Below the pieces are notes generated by a model. It was not told the DNA's origin. It did not search any database and saw only the letters and a list, made by a program, of their open reading frames with translations. Positions 39,656 through 51,920 of a DNA stretch of 64,000 bases are shown one piece after another. A program made the position numbers and the translations under genes. Each line of letters opens with the position of its first letter. Positions within the stretch are counted from its first letter, which is position 1. The DNA comes from Odiellus spinosus (Eukaryota; Arthropoda; Arachnida; Opiliones; Phalangiidae), in contig OY987225.1 in NCBI GenBank assembly GCA_963920705.1, forward strand, positions 10,946,158-11,010,157, read 5' to 3'.

Positions 39656-40507
39656 ACGTGATTCGAATAGAGTTATTCGAATAGCGTGATTCGAAAAACG
39701 TGATTCGAAAAACATGATTCGAAAAACGTGATTCGAGAAGCGTGATTCGAAAAGCGTGATTCGAAAAACGTGATTCGAATAGCGTGATTCGAAAAGCGTG
39801 ATTCGAAAAGCGTGATACGAAAAACGTGATTCGAAAAACGTGATTCGAATAGTGTGATTCGAAAAGCGTGATTCGAAAAGCATGACTCGAAAAGCATGGT
39901 TCGAAAAGCATGATTCGAAAAGCATGATTCGAAAAGCATGATTCGAAAAGCATGATTGGAAAAGCATGATTCGAAAAGCATGATTCGAAAAGCATGATTC
40001 GAAAAGCATGATTTGAAAAGCATGATTCGAAAAGCATGACTCGAAAAGCCTGATTCGAAAAGCTTGAATCGAAAAACCTAATTCGAAAAGCCTGATTCGA
40101 AAAGCCTGATTCGAAAAGCCTGATTCGAAAAGCCTGATTCGAAAAGCCTGATTCGAAAAGCTTGATTCGAAAAGCTTGATTCGAAAAGCATGATTCGAAA
40201 AGCATGATTCGAAAAGCATGATTCGAAAAGCATGATTCGAAAAGTATGATTCGAAAAGCATGATTCGAAAAGCATGATTCGAAAAGCATGATTCGAAAAG
40301 CATGATTCGAAAAGCATGATTCGAAAAGCATGATTCGAAAAGCATGATTCGAAAAGCATGATTCGAAAAGCATAATTCGAAAAGCATGATTCGAAAAGCA
40401 TGATTCGAAAAGCATGATTCGAATAGCATGATTCGAAAAGCATGATTCGAAAAACGTGATTCGAATAACGTGATTCGAATAACGTGATTCGAATAGCGTG
40501 ATTCGAA
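39656..40507 (+). repeat. CGTG block, CATG block and GCCTG cassette 5
   Basis: CGTG units to about 39880, then GCATGACTCG and CATGGTTCG, canonical units, and at 40040-40165 a GCCTG cassette with the signature GCTTGAATCGAAAAACCT at 40062. Canonical units follow to about 40440. The same order (CGTG block, GCATGACTCG, CATG block, GCCTG cassette) recurs at 43.1-43.6 kb. Confidence 0.87.
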
Positions 40508-41934
40508 TAGCGTGATTTGAAAAACGTGATTCGATAAACATGATTCGAAAAACGTGTTTCGAGAAGCGTGATTCGAAAAGCGTGATTCGAAAAACGTGAT
40601 TCGAAAAACGTGATTCGAAAAACGTGATTCGAAAAGCGTGATTCGAAAAACGTGATTCGAAAAACGTGATTCGAAAAACGTGATACGAAAAACGTGATTC
40701 TAAAAGCGTTATTCGAAAAACGTGATTCGAAAAACGTGATTCGAATAACGTGATTCGAATAGCGTGATTCGAAAAGCGTGATTAGAAAAACGTGACTCGA
40801 ATAGCGTGATTCGAAAAACGTGATTCGAAAAGCGTGATTCGAAAAACGTGATTCGAAAAACGTGATTCGAAATGCGTGATTCGAAAAGCGTGATTCGAAA
40901 AACGTGATTCGAAAAACGTGATTCGAAAAGCGTGATTCGAAAAGCGTGATTCGAAAAGCGTGATTCGAAAAGCATGATTCGAAAAGCATGATTCGAGAAG
41001 CATGATTCGAAAAGCATGATTCGAAAAGCATGATTCGAAAAGCATGATTCGAAAAGCATGATTCGAATAGCTTGATTCGAATAGCTTGATTCGAAAAACA
41101 TGATTCGAACAGCATGATTCGAAAAGCATGATTCGAAAAGCATCATTCGAAAAGCATGATTCGAAAAGCATGATTCGAAAAGCCTGATTCGAAAAGCCTG
41201 ATTCGAAAAGCTTGATTCGAAAAGCTTGATTCGAAAAGGATGATTCGAAAAGCATGATTCGAAAAGGATGATTCGAAAAGCATGATTCGAAAAGCATGAT
41301 TCGAAAAGCATGATTCGAAAAGCATGATTCGAAAAGCATGATTCGAAAAGCATGATTCGAAAAGCATGATTCGAAAAAAATGATTCGAAAAGCATGATTC
41401 GAAAAGCATGATTCGAAAAGCATGATTCGAAAAGCATGATTCGAAAAGCATGATTCGAAAAGCATGATTCGAAAAGCATGATTCGAAAAGCATGATTCGA
41501 AAAGCATGATTCGAAAAGCATGATTCGAAAAGCATGATTCGAAAAGCATGATTCGAATAGCTTGATTCGAAAAACATGATTCGAATAGCATGATTCGAAT
41601 AGCATGATTCGAAAAGCATGATTCGAAAAACATGATTCGAATAACGTGATACGAATAACGTGATTCGAATAACGTGATTCGAATAGAGTGATTCGAATAG
41701 CGTGATTCGAAAAACGTGATTCGAAAAACATGATTCGAAAAACGTGATTCGAGAAGCGTGATTCGAAAAGCGTGATTCGAAAAACGTGATTCGAATAGCG
41801 TGATTCGAAAAGCGTGATTCGAAAAGCGTGATACGAAAAAGTGATTCGAAAAACGTGATTCGAATAGCGTGATTCGAAAAGCGTGATTCGAAAAGCATGA
41901 CTCGAAAAGCATGGTTCGAAAAGCATGATTCGAA
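40508..41934 (+). repeat. 1,428-bp (102-unit) tandem higher-order repeat, copy 1
   Basis: Starts at AGCGTGATTTG (GATTTG 40514), followed by GATAAACATG and GTTTCGAGAAGCG. It includes paired AAAAGGATG units from 41234, AATAGCTTG at 41556, a 13-bp unit at 41833 and GCATGACTCG at 41895. The offset to copy 2 is 1,427 bp, or 1,430 bp beyond the off-length units, as expected from one 13-bp and two 15-bp units. Confidence 0.9.
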
Positions 41935-43364
41935 AAGCGTGATTTGAAAAACGTGATTCGATAAACATGATTCGAAAAACGTGTTTCGAGAAGCGTGATT
42001 CGAAAAGCGTGATTCGAAAAACGTGATTCGAAAAACGTGATTCGAAAAACGTGATTCGAAAAGCGTGATTCGAAAAACGTGATTCGAAAAACGTGATTCG
42101 AAAAACGTGATACGAAAAACGTGATTCTAAAAGCGTTATTCGAAAAACGTGATTCGAAAAACGTGATTCGAATAACGTGATTCGAATAGCGTGATTCGAA
42201 AAGCGTGATTCGAAAAACGTGACTCGAATAGCGTGATTCGAAAAACGTGATTCGAAAAGCGTCATTCGAAAAACGTGATTCGAAAAACGTGATTCGAAAT
42301 GCGTGATTCGAAAAGCGTGATTCGAAAAACGTGATTCGAAAAACGTGATTCGAAAAGCGTGATTCGAAAAGCGTGATTCGAAAAGCGTGATTCGAAAAGC
42401 ATGATTCGAAAAGCATGATTCGAGAAGCATGATTCGAAAAGCATGATTCGAAAAGCATGATTCGAAAAGCATGATTCGAAAAGCATGATTCGAATAGCTT
42501 GATTCGAATAGCTTGATTCGAAAAACATGATTCGAACAGCATGATTCGAAAAGCATGATTCGAAAAGCATCATTCGAAAAGCATGATTCGAAAAGCATGA
42601 TTCGAAAAGCCTGATTCGAAAAGCCTGATTCGAAAAGCTTGATTCGAAAAGCTTGATTCGAAAAGGATGATTCGAAAAGCATGATTCGAAAAGGATGATT
42701 CGAAAAGCATGATTCGAAAAGCATGATTCGAAAAGCATGATTCGAAAAGCATGATTCGAATAGCATGATTCGAAAAGCATGATTCGAAAAGCATGATTCG
42801 AAAAGCATGATTCGAAAAGCATGATTCGAAAAGCATGATTCGAAAAGCATGATTCGAAAAGCATGATTCGAAAAGCATGATTCGAAAAGCATGATTCGAA
42901 AAGCATGATTCGAAAAGCATGATTCGAAAAGCATGATTCGAAAAGCATGATTCGAAAAGCATGATTCGAAAAGCATGATTCGAATAGCTTGATTCGAAAA
43001 ACATGATTCGAATAGCATGATTCGAATAGCATGATTCGAAAAGCATGATTCGAAAAACATGATTCGAATAACGTGATTCGAATAACGTGATTCGAATATA
43101 AGTGATTCGAATATAAGTGATTCGAATAGCGTGATTCGAAAAACGTGATTCGAAAAACATGATTCGAAAAACGTGATTCGAGAAGCGTGATTCGAAAAGC
43201 GTGATTCGAAAAACGTGATTCGAATAGCGTGATTCGAAAAGCGTGATTCGAAAAGCGTGATACGAAAAACGTGATTCGAAAAACGTGATTCGAATAGCGT
43301 GATTCGAAAAGCGTGATTCGAAAAGCATGACTCGAAAAGCATGGTTCGAAAAGCATGATTCGAA
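41935..43364 (+). repeat. 1,428-bp (102-unit) tandem higher-order repeat, copy 2
   Basis: GATTTG at 41941, GATAAACATG, GTTTCGAGAAGCG, AAAAGGATG from 42661, AATAGCTTG at 42983, two consecutive 15-bp units at 43092-43121 and GCATGACTCG at 43325. It ends with the last CATGGTTCG unit I can find in the window. A third, partial copy of the beginning is seen at GATTTG 43945. Confidence 0.9.
43092..43121 (+). repeat. Two adjacent 15-bp units
   Basis: Two identical successive 15-bp units read AATATAAGTG in place of AATAGCGTG. Because the same unusual change appears in neighbouring units and nowhere else seen, one unit probably arose by insertion and substitution and was then duplicated by a single-unit slippage event. 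Confidence 0.9.
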
Positions 43365-44480
43365 AAGCATGATTCGAAAAGCATGATTCGAAAAGCATGA
43401 TTCGAAAAGCATGATTCGAAAAGCATGATTCGAAAAGCATGATTCGAAAAGCATGATTTGAAAAGCATGATTCGAAAAGCATGATTCGAAAAGCCTGATT
43501 CGAAAAGCTTGAATCGAAAAACCTAATTCGAAAAGCCTGATTCGAAAAGCCTGATTCGAAAAGCCTGATTCGAAAAGCCTGATTCGAAAAGCTTGATTCG
43601 AAAAGCATGATTCGAAAAGCATGATTCGAAAAGCATGATTCGAAAAGCATGATTCGAAAAGCATGATTCGAAAAGCATGATTGGAAAAGCATGATTCGAA
43701 AAGCATGATTCGAAAAGCATGATTCGAAAAGCATGATTCGAAAAGCATGATTCGAAAAGCATGATTCGAAAAGCATGATTCGAAAAGCATGATTCGAAAA
43801 GCATGATTCGAAAAGCATGATTCGAAAAGCATGATTCGAAAAGCATGATTCGAATAGCATGATTCGAAAAGCATGATTCGAAAAACGTGATTCGAATAAC
43901 GTGATTCGAATAACGTGATTCGAATAGCGTGATTCGAATAGCGTGATTTGAAAAACGTGATTCGATAAACATGATTCGAAAAACGTGATTCGAGAAGCGT
44001 GATTCGAAAAGCGTGATTCGAAAAACGTGATTCGAAAAACGTGATTCGAAAAACGTGATTCGAAAAGCGTGATTCGAAAAACGTGATTCGAAAAACGTGA
44101 TTCGAAAAACGTGATACGAAAAACGTGATTCTAAAAGCGTGATTCGAAAAACGTGATTCGAAAAACGTGATTCGAATAACGTGATTCGAATAGCGTGATT
44201 CGAAAAGCGTGATTCGAAAAACGTGATTCGAATAGCGTGATTCGAAAAACGTGATTCGAAAAGCGTGATTCGAAAAACGTGATTCGAAAAACGTGATTCG
44301 AAAAGCGTGATTCGAAAAGCGTGATTCGAAAAACGTGATTCGAAAAACGTGATTCGAAAAGCGTGATTCGAAAAGCGTGATTCGAAAAGCGTGATTCGAA
44401 AAGCGTGATTCGAAAAGCATGATTCGAGAAGCATGATTCGAAAAGCATGATTCGAACAGCATGATTCGAATAGCATGATT
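43365..44480 (+). repeat. CATG block, GCCTG cassette 6 and partial third copy of the 40.5-kb module
   Basis: Canonical units, then a GCCTG cassette at 43490-43600 with its signature at 43507, then canonical units to about 43875. CGTG units follow, with GATTTG at 43945, GATAAACATG and GAGAAGCG as at 40514 and 41941, and GATACG at 44113. The block closes with GAACAGCATG near 44455. Confidence 0.87.
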
Positions 44481-46500
44481 CGAAAAGCATGATTCGAATA
44501 ACGTGATTCGAATAACGTGATTCGAATAGCGTGATTCGAATAGCGTTATTCGAAAAACGTGATTCGAAAAACATGATTCGAAAAACGTGATCCGAGAAGC
44601 GTGATTCGAAAAACGTGATTCGAAAAACGTGATTCGAAAAACGTGATTCGAAAAGCGTGATTCGAAAATCGTGATTCGAAAAGCGTGATTCGAAAAACGT
44701 GATTCGAATAGCGTGATTCGAAAAGCTTGATTCGAAAAACATGATTCGAATCGCATGATTCGAATAGCATGATTCGAATAGCATGATTCGAAAAACGTGA
44801 TTCGAAAAACGTGATTCGAAAAGCGTGATTCGAAAAGCGTGATTCGAAAAACGTGATTCGAAAAACGTGATTCGAAAAGCGTGATTCGAAAAACGTGATT
44901 CGAAAAGCTTGATTCGAATAACATGATTCGAATAGCATGATTCGAATAGCATGATTTGAAAAACATGATTCGAAAAGCGTGATTCGAAAAGCGTGATTCG
45001 AAAAACGTGATTCGAAAAACGTGATTCGAAAAGCGTGATTCGAAAAACGTGATTCGAATAACGTGATTCGAAAAGCGTGATTCGAAAAGCATGATTCGAA
45101 AAGCATGATTCGAAAAGCATGATTCAAAAAGCATGATTCGAAAAGCATGATTCAAAAAGCATGATTCGAAAAGCATGATTCGAAAAGCATGATTCGAAAA
45201 GCATGATTCGAAAAGCATGATTCGAAAAGCATTATTCGAAAAGCATGATTCGAAAAGCATGATTCAAAAAGCATGATTCGAAAAGCATGATTTGAAATGC
45301 ATGATTCGAAAAGCATGATTCGAAAAGCATGATTCGAAAAGCATGATTCGAAAAGCATGATTCGAATAGCTTGATTTGAATAGCTTGATTCGAAAAACAT
45401 GATTCGAATAGCATGATTCGAATAGCATGATTCGAAAAGCATGATTCGAAAAACGTGATTCGAATAACGTGATTCGAATAGCGTGATTCGAATATCGTGA
45501 TTCGAAAAGTGTGATTCGAAAAACTTGATTCGAAAAACGTGATTCGAATAACGTGATTCGAATAGCGTGATTCGAAAAGCGTGATTCGAAAAATGTGATT
45601 CGAATAGCGTGATTCGAAAAACGTGATTCGAAAAACGTGATTCGAAAAACGTGATTCGAAAAACGTGATTCGAAAAACGTGATTCGAAAAACGTGATTCG
45701 AAAAACGTGATTCGAAAAGCGTGATTCGAAAAGCGTGATTCGAAAAGCGTGATTCGAAAAACGTGATTCGAAAAACGTGATTCGAAAAGCGTGATTCGAA
45801 AAACGTGATTCGAATAACGTGATTCGAAGAGCGTGATTCGAAAAGCGTGATTCGAAAAACGTGATTCGAATAGCGTGATTAGAAAAACGTGATTCGAAAA
45901 ACGTGATTCGAAAAGCGTGATTCGAAAAACGTGATTCGAAAAAGGTGATTCGAAAAACGTGATTCGAAAAGCGTGATTCAAAAAACGTGATTCGAAAAAC
46001 GTGATTCGAAAAGCGTGATTCGAAAAACGTGATTCGAAAAGCATGATCCGAAAAGCATGATTCGAAAAGCATGATTCGAAAAGCATGATTCGAAAAGCAT
46101 GATTCGAAAAGCATGATTTGAAAAGCCTGATTCGAATGGCCTGATTCGAAAAGCCTGATTCGAAAAGCCTGATTCGAAAAGCATGATTCGAAAAGCATGA
46201 TTCGAAAAGCATGATTCGAAAAGCATGATTCGAAAAGCATGATTCGAAAAGCATGATTCGAAAAGCATGATTCGAAAAGCATGATTCGAAAAGCATGATT
46301 CGAAAAGCATGATTCGAAAAGCATGATTCGAAAAGCATGATTCGAAAAGCATGATTCGAAAAACATGATTCGAATAACATGATTCGAATAGCATGATTCG
46401 AATAGCATGATTCGAAAAACATGATTCAAAAAACGTGATTCGAAAAACGTGATTCGAAAAACGTGATTCGAAAGGCGTGATTCGAAAAGCGTGATTCGAA
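44481..46500 (+). repeat. CGTG-rich segment with J-module copy 1
   Basis: Begins with a stretch resembling 17.5-18.0 kb (GAAAATCG near 44666, AATCGCATG at 44749). The recurrent module GCATTATTCG (45229), GATTTGAAATGCATG, CATG run, AATAGCTTG, AATATCGTG (45491) and AAACTTG then appears. The same ordered series recurs at 48.4, 50.9, 52.8, 58.7 and 62.9 kb (GCATTATTCG at 48364, 50883, 52843, 58736 and 62851). Two or three GCCTG units lie near 46130-46175. Confidence 0.87.
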
Positions 46501-49019
46501 AAACGTGATTCGAATAACGTGATTCGAAAAGCATGATTCGAAAAGCATGATTCGAAAAGCATGATTCGAAAAGCATGATTTAAAAAACATGATTCGAAAA
46601 GCGTGATTCGAAAAGCGTGATTCGAAAAACGTGATTCGAAAAGCATGATCCGAAAAGCATGATTCGAAAAGCATGATTCGAAAAGCATGATTCGAAAGCA
46701 TGATTCGAAAAACATGATTCGAAAAGCGTGATTCGAAAAGCGTGATTCGAAAAACGTGATTCGAAAAACGTGATTCGAAAAACGTGATTCGAATAGCGTG
46801 ATTCGAATAACGTGATTCGAAAAGCGTGATTCGAAAAGCATGATTCGAAAAGCATGATTCGAAAAGCATGATTCAAAAAGCATGATTCGAAAAGCATGAT
46901 TCAAAAAGCATGATTCGAAAAGCATGATTCGAAAAGCATGATTCGAATAGCATGATTCGAATAGCATGATTCGAAAAGCATGATTCGAAAAACGTGATTC
47001 GAATAACGTGATACGAATAGCGTGATTCGAAAAGCGTGATTCGAAAAACGTGATTCGAAAAACGTGATTCGAATAGCGTGATTCGAAAAGCTTGATTCGA
47101 AAAACATGATTCGAATCGCATGATTCGAATAGCATGATTCGAATAGCATGATTCGAAAAACGTGATTCGAAAAACGTGATTCGAAAAGCGTGATTCGAAA
47201 AGCGTGATTCGAAAAACGTGATTCGAAAAACGTGATTCGAAAAGCGTGATTCGAAAAACGTGATTCGAATAACGTGATTCGAATAGCGTGATTCGAAAAG
47301 CGTGATTCGAAAAACGTGATTCGAAAAACGTGATTCGAAAAGCGTGATTCGAAAAACGTGATTCGAAAAGCGTGATTCGAAAAGCATGATTCGAAAAACA
47401 TGATTCGAATAACATGATTCGAATAGCATGATTCGAATAGCATGATTCGAAAAACATGATTCAAAAAACGTGATTCGAAAAACGTGATTCGAAAAACGTG
47501 ATTCGAAAGGCGTGATTCGAAAAGCGTGATTCGAAAAACGTGATTCGAATAACGTGATTCGAAAAGCATGATTCGAAAAGCATGATTCGAAAAGCATGAT
47601 TCGAAAAGCATGATTTAAAAAACATGATTCGAAAAGCGTGATTCGAAAAGCGTGATTCGAAAAACGTGATTCGAAAAATGTGATTCGAATAGCGTGATTC
47701 GAAAAGCTTGATTCGAAAAACATGATTCGAATCGCATGATTCGAATAGCATGATTCGAATAGCATGATTCGAAAAACGTGATTCGAAAAACGTGATTCGA
47801 AAAGCGTGATTCGAAAAGCGTGATTCGAAAAACGTGATTCGAAAAACGTGATTCGAAAAGCGTGATTCGAAAAACGTGATTCGAAAAACGTGATTCGAAA
47901 AGCGTGATTCGAAAAGCTTGATTCGAATAACATGATTCGAATAGCATGATTCGAATAGCATGATTTGAAAAACATGATTCGAAAAGCATGATTCGAAAAG
48001 CGTGATTCGAAAAACGTGATTCGAAAAACGTGATTCGAAAAGCGTGATTCGAAAAGCTTGATTCGAATAACATGATTCGAATAGCATGATTCGAATAGCA
48101 TGATTTGAAAAACATGATTCGAAAAGCGTGATTCGAAAAACGTGATTCGAAAAACGTGATTCGAAAAGCGTGATTCGAAAAACGTGATTCGAATAACGTG
48201 ATTCGAAAAGCGTGATTCGAAAAGCATGATTCGAAAAGCATGATTCGAAAAGCATGATTCAAAAAGCATGATTCGAAAAGCATGATTCAAAAAGCATGAT
48301 TCGAAAAGCATGATTCGAAAAGCATGATTCGAAAAGCATGATTCGAAAAGCATGATTCGAAAAGCATTATTCGAAAAGCATGATTCGAAAAGCATGATTC
48401 AAAAAGCATGATTCGAAAAGCATGATTTGAAATGCATGATTCGAAAAGCATGATTCGAAAAGCATGATTCGAAAAGCATGATTCGAAAAGCATGATTCGA
48501 ATAGCTTGATTCGATTAGCTTGATTCGAAAAACATGATTCGAATAGCATGATTCGAATAGCATGATTCGAAAAACGTGATTCGAATAACGTGATTCGAAT
48601 AGCGTGATTCGAATATCGTGATTCGAAAAGCGTGATTCGAAAAACTTGATTCGAAAAACGTGATTCGAATAACGTGATTCGAATAGCGTGATTCGAAAAG
48701 CGTGATTCAAAAAATGTGATTCGAATAGCGTGATTCGAAAAACGTGATTCGAAAAACGTGATTCGAAAAACGTGATTCGAAAAACGTGATTCGAAAAACG
48801 TGATTCGAAAAACGTGATTCGAAAAGCGTGATTCGAAAAGCGTGATTCGAAAAGCGTGATTCGAAAAACGTGATTCGAAAAACGTGATTCGAAAAGCGTG
48901 ATTCGAAAAACGTGATTCGAATAACGTGATTCGAATAGCGTGATTCGAAAAGCGTGATTCGAAAAACGTGATTCGAATAGCGTGATTAGAAAAACGTGAT
49001 TCGAAAAACGTGATTCGAA
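46501..49019 (+). repeat. 2,519-bp tandem higher-order repeat, copy 1
   Basis: 179 units of 14 bp plus one 13-bp unit (46692). Markers are GATTTAAAAAACATG near 46578, AATCGCATG at 47114 and 47730 (616 bp apart), and GCATTATTCG at 48364, all repeated at +2,519. Near the end copy 2 gains two units: an extra GCATG unit near 51085 and a seventh AAAAACG unit near 51350. Confidence 0.92.
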
Positions 49020-51538
49020 AAACGTGATTCGAATAACGTGATTCGAAAAGCATGATTCGAAAAGCATGATTCGAAAAGCATGATTCGAAAAGCATGATTT
49101 AAAAAACATGATTCGAAAAGCGTGATTCGAAAAGCGTGATTCGAAAAACGTGATTCGAAAAGCATGATCCGAAAAGCATGATTCGAAAAGCATGATTCGA
49201 AAAGCATGATTCGAAAGCATGATTCGAAAAACATGATTCGAAAAGCGTGATTCGAAAAGCGTGATTCGAAAAACGTGATTCGAAAAACGTGATTCGAAAA
49301 ACGTGATTCGAATAGCGTGATTCGAATAACGTGATTCGAAAAGCGTGATTCGAAAAGCATGATTCGAAAAGCATGATTCGAAAAGCATGATTCAAAAAGC
49401 ATGATTCGAAAAGCATGATTCAAAAAGCATGATTCGAAAAGCATGATTCGAAAAGCATGATTCGAATAGCATGATTCGAATAGCATGATTCGAAAAGCAT
49501 GATTCGAAAAACGTGATTCGAATAACGTGATACGAATAGCGTGATTCGAAAAGCGTGATTCGAAAAACGTGATTCGAAAAACGTGATTCGAATAGCGTGA
49601 TTCGAAAAGCTTGATTCGAAAAACATGATTCGAATCGCATGATTCGAATAGCATGATTCGAATAGCATGATTCGAAAAACGTGATTCGAAAAACGTGATT
49701 CGAAAAGCGTGATTCGAAAAGCGTGATTCGAAAAACGTGATTCGAAAAACGTGATTCGAAAAGCGTGATTCGAAAAACGTGATTCGAATAACGTGATTCG
49801 AATAGCGTGATTCGAAAAGCGTGATTCGAAAAACGTGATTCGAAAAACGTGATTCGAAAAGCGTGATTCGAAAAACGTGATTCGAAAAGCGTGATTCGAA
49901 AAGCATGATTCGAAAAACATGATTCGAATAACATGATTCGAATAGCATGATTCGAATAGCATGATTCGAAAAACATGATTCAAAAAACGTGATTCGAAAA
50001 ACGTGATTCGAAAAACGTGATTCGAAAGGCGTGATTCGAAAAGCGTGATTCGAAAAACGTGATTCGAATAACGTGATTCGAAAAGCATGATTCGAAAAGC
50101 ATGATTCGAAAAGCATGATTCGAAAAGCATGATTTAAAAAACATGATTCGAAAAGCGTGATTCGAAAAGCGTGATTCGAAAAACGTGATTCGAAAAATGT
50201 GATTCGAATAGCGTGATTCGAAAAGCTTGATTCGAAAAACATGATTCGAATCGCATGATTCGAATAGCATGATTCGAATAGCATGATTCGAAAAACGTGA
50301 TTCGAAAAACGTGATTCGAAAAGCGTGATTCGAAAAGCGTGATTCGAAAAACGTGATTCGAAAAACGTGATTCGAAAAGCGTGATTCGAAAAACGTGATT
50401 CGAAAAACGTGATTCGAAAAGCGTGATTCGAAAAGCTTGATTCGAATAACATGATTCGAATAGCATGATTCGAATAGCATGATTTGAAAAACATGATTCG
50501 AAAAGCATGATTCGAAAAGCGTGATTCGAAAAACGTGATTCGAAAAACGTGATTCGAAAAGCGTGATTCGAAAAGCTTGATTCGAATAACATGATTCGAA
50601 TAGCATGATTCGAATAGCATGATTTGAAAAACATGATTCGAAAAGCGTGATTCGAAAAACGTGATTCGAAAAACGTGATTCGAAAAGCGTGATTCGAAAA
50701 ACGTGATTCGAATAACGTAATTCGAAAAGCGTGATTCGAAAAGCATGATTCGAAAAGCATGATTCGAAAAGCATGATTCAAAAAGCATGATTCGAAAAGC
50801 ATGATTCAAAAAGCATGATTCGAAAAGCATGATTCGAAAAGCATGATTCGAAAAGCATGATTCGAAAAGCATGATTCGAAAAGCATTATTCGAAAAGCAT
50901 GATTCGAAAAGCATGATTCAAAAAGCATGATTCGAAAAGCATGATTTGAAATGCATGATTCGAAAAGCATGATTCGAAAAGCATGATTCGAAAAGCATGA
51001 TTCGAAAAGCATGATTCGAATAGCTTGATTCGATTAGCTTGATTCGAAAAACATGATTCGAATAGCATGATTCGAATAGCATGATTCGAAAAGCATGATT
51101 CGAAAAACGTGATTCGAATAACGTGATTCGAATAGCGTGATTCGAATATCGTGATTCGAAAAGCGTGATTCGAAAAACTTGATTCGAAAAACGTGATTCG
51201 AATAACGTGATTCGAATAGCGTGATTCGAAAAGCGTGATTCAAAAAATGTGATTCGAATAGCGTGATTCGAAAAACGTGATTCGAAAAACGTGATTCGAA
51301 AAACGTGATTCGAAAAACGTGATTCGAAAAACGTGATTCGAAAAACGTGATTCGAAAAACGTGATTCGAAAAGCGTGATTCGAAAAGCGTGATTCGAAAA
51401 GCGTGATTCGAAAAACGTGATTCGAAAAACGTGATTCGAAAAGCGTGATTCGAAAAACGTGATTCGAATAACGTGATTCGAATAGCGTGATTCGAAAAGC
51501 GTGATTCGAAAAACGTGATTCGAATAGCGTGATTAGAA
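49020..51538 (+). repeat. 2,519-bp tandem higher-order repeat, copy 2
   Basis: Follows copy 1 directly. Markers are at 49097 (GATTTAAAAAACATG), 49211 (13-bp unit), 49633 and 50249 (AATCGCATG) and 50883 (GCATTATTCG). Its latter part (49961 on) is also the first copy of the 1,960-bp duplication, so two duplication events are nested here. A visible difference is AATAACGTAATTC near 50713, which is AATAACGTG in copy 1. Confidence 0.92.
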
Positions 51539-51920
51539 AAACGTGATTCGAAAAACGTGATTCGAAAAGCGTGATTCGAAAAACGTGATTCGAAAAAGGT
51601 GATTCGAAAAACGTGATTCGAAAAGCGTGATTCAAAAAACGTGATTCGAAAAACGTGATTCGAAAAGCGTGATTCGAAAAACGTGATTCGAAAAGCATGA
51701 TCCGAAAAGCATGATTCGAAAAGCATGATTCGAAAAGCATGATTCGAAAAGCATGATTCGAAAAGCATGATTTGAAAAGCATGATTCGAAAAGCATGATT
51801 CGAAAAGCCTGATTCGAAAAGCTTGAATCGAAAAACCTAATTCGAAAAGCCTGATTCGAAAAGCCTGATTCGAAAAGCCTGATTCGAAAAGCCTGATTCG
51901 AAAAGCATGATTCGAAAAGC
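49961..51920 (+). repeat. 1,960-bp tandem higher-order repeat, copy 1
   Basis: 140 units. Contains AATCGCATG at 50249, GCATTATTCG at 50883, AATATCGTG at 51145, GATTAGAAA at 51531 and GCCTG cassette 7 at 51805-51900. Each recurs at +1,960 bp with no off-length unit in between. Confidence 0.93.
51805..51900 (+). repeat. GCCTG cassette 7
   Basis: GCCTG, then GCTTGAATCGAAAAACCT (51821), AATTCG, then four GCCTG units. This is the compact form also seen at 43507, 53781 and 59618. All have AACCTAATTC, where cassettes 1, 3 and 4 have AACCTGATTC. Confidence 0.92.
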
